Shown here: piece by piece, positions 20,862-32,800 of the stretch | How the letters are laid out: the number at the start of each line of letters is the position of its first letter | Numbering within the stretch: the stretch's first letter is position 1 | The notes under the pieces: generated by a model | The model's input: the letters and a program-made list of their open reading frames with translations, nothing else | Database searches by the model: none | What the model was told of the DNA's origin: nothing | Program-made: the position numbers and the translations under genes | DNA from: Acanthaster planci | Taxonomy: Eukaryota; Echinodermata; Asteroidea; Valvatida; Acanthasteridae | DNA: 64,000 bases | NCBI RefSeq assembly: GCF_001949145.1 | Contig: NW_019091491.1 | Coordinates: forward strand, 598,382 to 662,381 | Reading direction: 5' to 3'

Positions 20862-23800
20862 CTAGACATGAAAGAGGGAGAAATGGTCATCAGTGACAGC
20901 CTCCTAACCGAATATGAGCAGAAAGTGAAAGACAGGAGCTGTGAATGACAACTATTCCATGGGATAGAATGTGAATTGTGATTAAAGTTTGTCACCACTG
21001 TCAGCAACTGAAACAACAACGGCCATTTTAACCACGGCTTACTTCACAGAATACTGCAAAGGAAACAAGCATTATGGGCAGCCTTACCTTCATATCTATG
21101 CAAAGATGTATTTTGATCAGAATCAGTGTAGTACATGTACATTCAATTAGCCTGTAAGTCTGGTTTCTAAATCCAGAATTGGACTTGTGACCATGGTCAC
21201 ACTTTCTACTTTGGGATGTTCTCTTTAAGGTCTTTGATAACAAATCAACATCAGTCCATTGTGAAATGTAATGTGAAAAAAAATGGCAGAAGCACAGAGG
21301 AGAATATTGGCGTGCAGTTTCATGAAATCAGAGACGTTTGTTTTTCATAGTTTTGCCTGTAGCACCGTCCTACCTCGCCAAACTCATACATCACTTATTT
21401 CAGAATGTGTCATAGCGGTTTATTAAATTAAAACATGAAAACCAAGTTATTTGAAATGACTTTTTAAATATGTGCTGCCATGAGTCCAACTGTCAACATC
21501 ATGCTGAGGACAGTTGACTGGGGAACTGTAATAAATGTTTCCCCCTGTGGAGGGTAAAGATGTTCCCCTGATCACCCCCCCCATCAAGTCAGGGTACTTT
21601 TTTGAGGAGCGAGGGAAGGAAATATGAGAAAGGCAATTATATCTGACAGATGTCGGTGATGTTGGGCAAGTACTGTGGCCTCAGTTCTTGCTGCACATTG
21701 CTTTGATAAAAACATTCCGGAATTCTATCTAGGTCAGTAACTTTTTTAGGGGTGCTGAGACTCCTTGAATCTAGATCATCATCTGGCTGTTTTTAGGCCA
21801 TACAAGTGTTTCAAATCACTGGAATGTTACACTACTAGCCATGTGGTCTGAATAAACCAATATTACTTGAGTCACTCAGCTAACAATGATTCATTCCTTC
21901 ACACTCTCTTGGCCTTTCTCCAAGCAATGATATGATCACATTAGTTTGCAATGCATGTGAGTGTCAGTGCAGAAAAAATAGCCAATTATCACTTGCTTCA
22001 CACACAGATCCAAAGATGAGTGATATCAAGCACAATTACAGGTAATTTCCAGACAATATACATGTAACTTGTTGGGCAGGTGAAGAATTCAAAAACTTCA
22101 AGAGTCTGCAAAATCAAAGTCTTTTCCATTTGCATCCTTTTATATTACCTATACTGTTATTCTTGCCTGAGAGGCAAGTATCCCAGTTTGCTTATAGGTT
22201 GTTGAATGGTTGTTGAACTACATACTCAAAATGCTTATTTCATTCTCGATCAAATCCGTAATAAAAGCTTGCTTGTACTCCAAGTTACTGGGTATTTTCA
22301 AAACTACAATGCAAATACTGTCCAATTTTCTGCATTTACTTCCACATACATATACAAGAATACTTCAGAACAACAATGGAACAGAATTCCGATTTGATTT
22401 GCTGCTTTAACATTTAAATGTGCATCAAGTACAGTGCACATGTAACTAGAATTTATATGACATTTCATCTCCATTCACTTGCAACAATTCTAAGACCTGG
22501 CACTGACCAAAATGTGCTACAATAATAGGTCCTCTATAGTGGCCATGTTGAAGTTGAACACACAGTCCAACACTTGCTGGGTATTATGAATGCATACAAA
22601 ATCAATGGAAGGTATACATGTACATGTACACATCTACCTGTCAAAGACTCAAGGAAAACTTGTTGTAAATATTGCATACAATACCCAATGTGTTTACACA
22701 TTCTCCAGCAAACTTGTTAACGATCAGGGGAACATAAACCATGTACCATATAAAGCTAACCCAGCTTCACTGTGTGACTTTACAGACTGACAATTTAAGA
22801 ATGGAGGGTCCAATACTTGGAGTGATTCATTTTGACAAGTTGCTTTTTAGAGATACAAGTAGCATCTACAGATACATACCTTGACTGTGCTGTCTACTGC
22901 GCCAGAAAACAAGCGCCCTCTTGAGACAGCTAAGCAGGCTACACTGCCCTGATGGCGCAAAAGTGTCTGCGTACAGATCATGTTCTCCATGTTCCATACC
23001 TATCAAAAAACCAAAACAAAAAAACCAGAAGGGAAAAAAAGTGAGTAAATGCCCCACGGCAGCATCAAGTGTGGCATGTGATGCAGTCATGCTTGCCATA
23101 GCAGGAAGCAGGTGATTCATCACTTTGACAAGGTGACCCAGACTTGTCAAAATCTGTCACAAATACTCCTTGACATGTTGCTATTTATGACATCCTGTGT
23201 CATGAAAACAAACCAGCTATGACATTTCCTTCATGTTCAGTTTTGAAAATGTACGACCACATCTGCATATAAGCCGATGACCAGCCAAGAAATGACAATA
23301 TTTTGAATGCTAAAAAACATTCCATATTAGTCTTGTGTAGCCAAATGTCAAAGCCTAACAGCAGCTGAATACTTTATGCTATATCTAGCATCACTTTGAA
23401 AAGATTATATTTTGCAAAAAGGGTCCGATTATTAGATTTTTTGGGCAGGCTTGCATGTGAAACAAAGAAAAGGCATTTTGATAAGTCTGCAAGAGTCGTC
23501 AGGTTGAGTATTTAATGTGATTACACATTACATCAGACCTACCAATATGCCGTACTACTTCCTGAGGTCAGGCATTACCAAAAAATAGAGTTTTAATCTA
23601 TTGTGTGGTAATGCCTGACCTCAAGGAGTATGAGTAGGTTGGCAGCTACATGTAGGTCTGATTACATACACGATGGATTTGGTAGCAGAAACCAGCCCAT
23701 CCTAAAACCATACTTGGCTGTATACTGCCCTCACTATCACATACTCAAAGCCATGTATGTATTCTGGTTTCTTCAAATTTTAGTTTAGGATCTGTGCAAA

Positions 23801-26800
23801 TTACATGTAAATCAGACATGTAATTTAATACAGGGAAGGAGTACAAGACCATCAGGGTGTGGACTCCTTGAAGTTGTTTCTGTAAAGTGTTTTTATCAGC
23901 ATCAGAAACACAGTGAGACAAGTGTTCAAAGTAAGAGACATTCAACGCTTTTCCAAAATGGACACTTCCTTATGCTGTACCAACCTTAAGTTTGAATTTG
24001 GGAAAAAAAGATGCACATATAACTCCAATGTGGCGACATCTAAACCAGTTCTGCAACTGTAAAAACTAAGAACATAATTCCCCCCAAAGCCAACCCCATC
24101 TGCTACTACAAGATAAACAAACAAAACACTTCCCCACTTTCATGAGGGTGCATGCAACTAATTAGGATCATATTAATTGGTCAGCACTTAAACAAATAAA
24201 CGGTAAATGTACATGTACATATGTGCTGCCTAATGTTGGTATTTCATGAAACATGTCAAAGAAAGTTGAAATAAGTTTCCTGTTCTCCACGAAAAACTGA
24301 ACATTTGAAGTTTGAAACCACACAGCACTTGGCCTAACTTGAACCACCCTGTCCCCAGGTAAAACTGCAACAAATTGCTTACATGTTGCCATGGTAACCC
24401 CGGGAGGGGAGGGGGAAGAAACTCCGTACTAAGATCAGCATTAATTGCTGCAGGTCAGTCTAGCTTGCCATGTTTACACTAATCACCAAAATACCACATT
24501 GGGGTACACTTGGTTACCCGTCTGCTCAAAAATGCCTCCCGGGCGGCACTGTCAACGGAGCAATATATTACAGTCTGTAATGCTCAAGTATTTTTAAAAG
24601 TTGCTGTGCAAGCATTTACAAGGTTGCATCTGAATCTTGCATCTAGAGCTATGCCTAGGACCTATAGTAGGTACATGCACATGTACAGTCGTACAACATG
24701 TATTTGCCAGTTGCAAATAGAAATACATGGGCATTTGTTGAAAACCAACACAGCTGTAGCCCTAGAAACCTGTTTAAGACATGGCGACGGCTACATGAAC
24801 AAATTACATGTATATGAACAGGGCAAATTTTCTGTATTTTTAACAGTCAGTGAATTGTGGGACAATCAGTTTACAACCACTGAAGTTCAATCACTTTAAG
24901 CTAATTATTTTTACCAACAAAAACTTAAGACATCTTGTGTAGAGTATTACAAAGGATTTTACTACAAAAAGAACAATTCTTGCAGATGCACGTGTGGCAG
25001 ACAATGTATGACAAAGTAGTTAAAATGCTGTCCATAGCATAGGGTTTGGACATTTCTGTGACAAAAGAGCTGTTCGCCAGCATTGTAGTTTTTCATGAGT
25101 GTGCAAGCTTTGGCAATTCCCTTTAATACATGTACATGTAGGGAGTACATTTTTGACAAGTAAAGAAGACTCTTTGTATCTAGATCTGTTTCAAAAGACA
25201 AAGCAGGGTGTGACTTTTCAATGCTCTTTATTTTCCAAAACCAATTGTCTTATCTTTCCTCTGAAATGGTTCTTACCACATCAGTCATCACTATAAATAA
25301 CCCTTCATGTTACATATGCACTGTGGGCACATGCTGGCTCGCCCACAACGCAGATAAGACATAGTTGCCAAATGATTGATTCAATCAGTCTCTGGAGCTA
25401 GACAGGGCAAGTTTTGAAAGCTCTACAAATGGACCCTGGGGTGAAAAAAGAGCAAGTTGATGCTAGGACTAGGTGTGGTAGTGACGACACCCCTGGCGTA
25501 AAGCTGGCAATGCAGCGCCGACCCAAACAGTTCCTCTTGCCATGTGCCAGGGGAGTTAGCCCACGCTGAAACAAGAACATGTGGGCAGCTGTGATAGTGA
25601 GTTCCCGACAAACTTAGAAATTGACTAACAACAAGGGACACCTGTCAACTTGTTGGCTGGGCACACATCAGTAGTAAACTAGATCCCTTGTTAGAGTTAA
25701 ACCGGGCATGGTAACACTAACGACACTGTGAAATGCAGTGTGTTGAAAAGGGAAAATTGAAAAAATGACAAACAAGCCTGGGTAACCAATACACATGTGA
25801 ATAGTCAGGTGTGTTCTGCCTGACTGGAATGACTTGGGCTACTTGAAACAAATTCAAGACATCCAGTCCTTGACAAACATCTTAGTGTCACAGGAAAAGA
25901 CTTGATAACAATTCCCAATGCCACAGGCTATGAGCAGCATAACAGTCAGGGCCACTTGGACTGACAAGAATTACTGAAGATGTAGCCATTATCAAACAAC
26001 TGAACTCAAACTCCACTAAAACACCACAACTGTATTATTTTGATGGATTTAGAACTGCTCAAAATAGAATCCAATCATTACAAATACAAGGCATAAGTGA
26101 GATGGTAAACTGTATCACTCTTGCACTGGGGTATCATCGACTTCGAGACAGAATTTGAGAAGGAATCTCAAGGAAAACTAATGAGCATTGAAAGTACTGC
26201 ATGCATCAGCCAAGCCATGGAACTCACCCTGAGAGATCGGTCGTACGAAGCACTGAAGACTCTGGTCGTTCCTGGAGCACTGATGACTGCTAGAGCATAG
26301 ACTGTGCCCACATGACCAGTCAGTGTCTCAACTTGTTCATAGGAAGCTTTGTCCCAGACCTGAGGAAGAATGCAAAACACACATACAAACGACTAACATT
26401 CTGACTGGGCTAATGTGACACAATAGTACATATGTATATTGGGAGAATAATGTTCCATTCTAGTAATGGATTCAATGAATTTGAAGTTAGATTCTGCAAT
26501 GTGGGCCCACTCTGTCTACACTCTCTACTGTCATTGCTATAATGGTAGATCCTGCTATCTGGCCTATTAATACCTCTAACCAAATGGCTGATGTAAAATT
26601 GATGACTCTAAATACACTGTTGCGAGAGCAGTCAAGAGTAAACAACTACAAGCATACAGGGGATGGAATAATTAGGTCACAAACCAGGCAACAACTCTGG
26701 TAACAAGTTGGGTCACAAATCGAGTCACAAGACAGGTTACAAGTTGAGTCACAAGTCGAGTCACAAGACAGGTTACAAGCTAGCAAACAAGTAGGTTTGA

Positions 26801-29800
26801 GGTGCTACATGTGTAACTGTGCATTAAAAATAACAAAAGGATGTCTTTTGTGACAATTCATCTGAGTAGATGTACAGGTAGCTTGAACCTGAATGGCTTG
26901 TGATTGCCTGTTGACATGTTTGGATGACTAGATTACTGTGCTTGTGAACAACTTTTGCCCCAAATCATATTTTTCAAAACATTCCACCACTCCCGAGTCC
27001 TGCCACATCTTTCTCAGCAAGAGGAAAAAGATGACTTTGAACTGCAGAGGACTTGCTTTTTCAAGAGAAGGGATGCCAACTAGTTACACTGGATCAAGTG
27101 AGGAAATCAATGCAGTATTCCTGGCTCCAGGAGGACAGGGAGACGAATGGATAGGAAGCAATGTGATCTCTACCGCATGAATCACTTGAATGCTTCCTTG
27201 TTGGGAGCTGTGTTAACCTTAATGACCTCAGTCACCTAGTATGGTATCAAAAGATTAAAGTCTTCGAGACTGAAAAGACAGATTTTAACATCAGATGAAT
27301 GTATCTGATAGTCAGTGGTGGCATGCATAAGAAATGGATGAAAATTCAAATATTTCAGGGGAAATCTGGCCTGTCCCCATCTCAAAAAAAGACAAGAAAA
27401 ATAAAGTATACCCCTTGATTGTCTCATCACTTCAGAGCCACACCTAGATTTCTTGTCTGTACTACATGTACATTTACGTACATGATGAACAGACCCCATA
27501 CAGGGGAATTCAGCTAAGAACACAAATCCTCAGCCCCCTAACGCACCTCCCCCCTCCCATCGGAGGGTCAGTCAGAGATCGCATTACGAACCAAGCCGGT
27601 CCCGTTACTGGCTTCCTAATCAAGTTACTACTGACAGGAAACCGGCGAGTCTAGCACAGCAGGTGACAAGCACCGTTGCAGGGGATATCACTCGTATCAA
27701 GCTTCCTCCTCTCCTTAGAGGCCAGAGGAAGAGAATAAATACATTAAAGGGCCATAACATTTACCAAGGTAAAAGAAAAACTGTCAACTGATGTTTCTAT
27801 TCAATATGAAAAGCTAGCAAAATAAGGACTGAGATAATGATTGGTATCCCATGTCATGCCCAACCATCCATGTAGCAAAAGTGGGCACGTAGAACAATGA
27901 TTTGAACAAATTTGATTCCTCATTCCAAACCAGACTATATCAACCCCTAAAAAATGGAATTATATGCCTGTAAATAATTTTGCTCCAAGCTTAAAAATTG
28001 AAATACATAAAAGTCCAACACATGTACAGTGTCATTGTCTGGATACACGTAGAGTCTGTTTTACCCAAAACCCCTGCCCTTTTAAGTCTCTTAAAATATA
28101 TCAAAAACTCTCCTGACATTTTTAACAAAACAGACTGTTTTGGCCGCTGAGTTGGACGAAGGTTGAGACCCCTCCTTTTTTTATCTTTCAATGTCAGCTA
28201 TCTCATCAATCTATCACATCAACAGAAAAGAAAAACCCCTCCATAATCATTTCCACGAACCAGTGTGACGTGCATCAACACAGATAACCATACACAGTGT
28301 ATGATTGATGAATACTAGTTTCCTGAACATCTATGACTTAACTGTGTAACCAGCTTGCTAACGTGGCTCATCCCATTAACTCTAATTGGTGATGAACCAA
28401 AATAAAAGGGTAATCAATCAATTCAAAGTTGACTTAGATTGAAGTCTGTGATGACAACATCCTTTTCACTCAAATGTAGTCCATCTCCATGTCATTTTCA
28501 AGAAAACAGCAACAGCTCACATGGATGTCCATATGAGTAGGATATGGCTTGAGCTAGGCCTTGTTATGAGGGCCTTATCATGATTTGAATTTAAAAATGT
28601 TCTCCCCCCCCCAAAAAAAAGTTGACATTAGATTTTGTGGGTACCGAAATCCAAATAGCACTGACAATAGCATATTCTGCCAAATCCATGACCTCTGTTG
28701 CTGACTTCCAGTGAATTGGGATTTTAGAGTCCTGCCACAACTATTTTATGAGATGTTTGTTGTTTTGATTGTGACAGAATACAAACAAAAGCTTGACAGC
28801 AGAGTCAGTACTGAGATGGCTCCTTGCAAAAAATCTAGATGGGAGTCTTATAATGTCCAAGACGTTAGGGCTTGGGGTCAAGGACAGCTAACTGTTCATT
28901 GTGTCCAGTCTTCTGTGACTTGGTAGTAGCACAACAATCTTCCTAATGAAGTAATCAAAGGACTAAAAATGAGATGTGCACAGTGATATGTGAGTGATAT
29001 TTATCGCTAATCTCAGTCAATGCTTTAGTTGTTCACAGCTTTTAGATGGATCACTTTCATACCATATAGCATATAGCACTTTCTACATATAGCAGTGACA
29101 CTAAACTCACTTGACTCAGGTTGACAAAAACTTACCAAAATCATTCCATTAAAATATAGAAATAAGAAATACATGTAAGTTGAGCATGTCCCTATATTGT
29201 AGGAACTATTCTGACCCACTAAATACATGCATATCATCAAAGGTGATACAAAGATAACCTGTGAATCATCACATACAACATATACCAGGCTTTTTGCAAA
29301 TGCCTGAGGCATCACGGTGCCAAGGTTCAAGTCTGCGGTTGCCAGGTAAGTAATCAAATTCAAGCCAAATGCTTCAATGTCCTTTTCCCCCAGTGTTTCA
29401 ATGTTTTGAGACATGATTGATTATTTAGTGAAGGATTAAATGCCAGGAACCTGTTAATCTTGGTCTTCATTATTTTAGCTATCCCTTGTCGGAATCAATT
29501 CAATAACGATCAATAACCATTAATATTGATTGGCTTTGATAAAGAGACTGATTTCTTTCCACTCCATAATCATTCATTTTGCAATCCTTTTAATGCCCCA
29601 TTTCTTAACAATTTCTTAAGTCTACGGAACATGCAGCTTTAAATCTTGAAGACTTTCTAGCATTAGTTCTGAAGACTAAAGACGTCTAGACTTGTGAAAT
29701 GGAAAAACTTGGTTGCTGGAATGCAAGTAAGATTTCATTTGATGTCTGATATTGGCTTACCCATCCCCTCAAAGAGGGAACGTGGCTTATAATATTCGTC

Positions 29801-32800
29801 CGCCAATATCTTTCTAGATCTTCCTGACTTCCATTAAGGAATTAGATTAAGAGGATTTTCTTCATTTTTTTCAAACTGGTATAATAGCTCCCTCTTAAGT
29901 ATTTACAGCCTAATTAAACAATTCCTATGCACTGAGTAACAGTTTAAACAACCTTTTAGACTGATTTTTTTTCTGAAACAGCTTGACCTTGCTATGCAGT
30001 TGATATCTTAGAGGTGTCTTCTGATGACCAGGCATAAAGCTTGCACTTTGAGAAAAACGAGGAAATTCCAATCTTTACAAAATTCTGTACAGTGTTTTAT
30101 ATTTTTCATGGCGAGAGTGTGAAGTGAAAATGAAGAAATCAGCTGATTGGAGGAAAAGTTGCATGCCTGGATGACATAGCCTGACCTAGATAATGATTGT
30201 AGATGAGTGAATGTACATATACATGTACCTGAAAAGCTTGTGGGTCAAATTGCAGGAAGGTCTACTGTATTTCAAACATTTAGCGAGGGGGATCTATCTA
30301 GGGCAACTTAAGACTTACGATATAGCCTCAAAAGGTCTTATATCATACTGTTAGAAAAATGATCCCATGATGTCCTTGTTTGAGCAAGTCACTAGCTTTT
30401 AGGGCCTCTTTGTTTCTTACAGATCTTAATCTCGATCAGTGATCCTAAAACTGGTTCACTCAATCCATTAGATGAGATTTGGTGTCAGTGAACTAACGAT
30501 AGATTACTGATTAGCGATCATGATCCGGTTGAAAACCACCAGGCCTTGCATGGTCACTCTTCCAAAACCTTCAGATTATATGCTTCAAAGTGCTACTTTC
30601 AGCAGCCTATAAGCTAGATGTTTCACATAACTGTGTCGTGACGGTCATCAGTGTGCTCTGTCTACTGTCCATGAATAAATATGGCTGTCATTGCTCAAAA
30701 TCACTGAGCTACGCAGTAGGGTGTATGTACATGTACATGTAGATAGGTGGGCCCCACTTTCATGGTAGGACTGGGCATAATTGCAAAACATTGCACTTAA
30801 TCCATCAAGCAAAACAAATTTCCCAAAGGTACATGTAGAAAAGCAGTACAGACAAATGGAAATCACATATGGAACTAACAGTTCACAGCATTCACTGGGG
30901 GTGGGCCTTGCATGAAAGCAGCAAATGACTGGTGCAGAACAATAGGTAGTGACTAGGTAAAACTAAGGTTCTAATTTCATTAAACTTGACAGGTTTATGG
31001 GGACTACTGCAACTCATTCAAGGTGACACAAAGCCTAACACTGCACAGAGGGTCCCGATCTATGTAACAATAATATCCCGTCTGGAAATGCTGCAAGTAG
31101 GTCACCATATCAGCTAAAATTATTCCATGTGGGCCACATGGGGCCTCTCTCTCTCTCTATCTTATTTCCTTCTTCACTGTACCATTTGCCAGCACCTGAA
31201 GTATTCTTTGCGTCCAATCAAAACATGAATGTATACTTTCGTAAGGCAAATTTGATGATGAGTATTTTAAGATGATAATATGTAAGTTTAAATGGGTGGA
31301 GGTAAATTTGACCTGAGTCACAATGATGAAGTGAAACTAGGTACCTAACCACAGAACGGTACTCAGTTCTAGTATACAAACCGTGCGTCTCACGTGCAAC
31401 AGTATGTTGGTATTTATTGTGGAGAACCGTTTCACTAAATATGCATGTGTATTTGTGTTAGTATTGGGCTTCTTACCTGTACATAAGCACAGAACCACTC
31501 TGCAAAGATAACGAACGATACAGGATCCAGGATGTATCCTGTCAATACAGGATATATTCCTCGTACAGTGTATGTAAAGATTCTTGGAGTGTTATGACAG
31601 CATTTAAATGTAAGCCCTACATGGCTTGTGCTGAGGGAACAATTTGGTTGGGAAATTTGGGGCTGAATTGTCCCACAATAACCAACATTAAATGCACACA
31701 CAGTCCCCATGACAACGACATCAGTATGCATGTATGAACCTGACAAATGTAAATGTGCTATGCATGTATTTTTTCATTTTTAACCTGGTTCTAATCCTCT
31801 TTTTTAAAGGTTCCAGTCCTCTTTTCTTAAAGGTTCCAATTCTCTTTTCTTAAAGGTTCCAACCCTCATTTCTTAAAGGTTCCACCCTCTTTTCTTAAAG
31901 GTTCCAGTCGTCTTTTCTTAAAGGTTCCAATTCTCTTTTTTAAAGGTTCCAGTCCTCTTTTCTTAAAGGTTCCAGTTCTCTTTTCTTAAAGGTTCCAATT
32001 CTCTTTTCTTAAAGGTTCCAATCCTCTTTTCTTAAAGGTTCCACCCTCTTTTCTTAAAGGCTCCAGTCGTCTTTTCTTAAAGATTCCAATTCTCTTTTCT
32101 TAAAGGTTCCAGCCCTCTTTTCTTAAAGGTTCCAGCCCTCTTTTCTTAAAGGTTCCAGTCATCTTTTCTTAAAGATTCCAATTCTCTTTTCTTAAAGGTT
32201 CCAGCCCTCTTTTCTTAAAGGTTCCAGCCCTCTTTTCTTAAAGGTTCCAGTCCTCTTCTCTTAAAGGTTCCAATCCTCTTTTCTTAAACGTTCCAACCTC
32301 GTTTCTCTTAAAGGTTCCAGTCCTCTTTTCTTAAAGGTTGCAATCCTCTTTACTAAAGGTTGCAATCCTCTTTTCTTAAAGGTTCCATTCCTCTTTTCTT
32401 AAAGGTTCCAATCCTCTTTTCTTAAAGGTTCCAGTCCTCTTTTCTTCAAGGTTCCAATCCTCTTTTCTTAAAGGTTCCAATCCTCTTTTCTTAAAGGTTC
32501 CAATCCTCTTTTCTGAAAGGGTCCAATCCTCTTTTCTTAACGGTTCCAATCCTCTTTTCTTAAAGGTTCCAATTCTCTTTTTCTTAAAGTCAGTTGTGGG
32601 ATGGCGACTTGACTGTAGGATTGAAAGCATTTTTGATGTAACGCAGGGTGCATAGTTATAGTTGCTTCTCCACTGTACAATGGGACTTGTGGAAAGTCTA
32701 AAGAAGCAAACAAAAACTGATGTTCTCATGGGAAAAGACGTGCTACTTATCAGTAATATACAAAAGCAGCATGTCCCATGTCACTTCCACATACATCACC

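Noticed and set aside
24510-24899. 129-codon antisense frame in a TRAF7 intron
   Set aside because: No family resemblance or splice context, partly built on ACATGT tracts, and of a length expected occasionally by chance.
31785-32590. CRISPR-like regular array
   Set aside because: Repeat units abut without unique spacers and the DNA is animal; it is a minisatellite.
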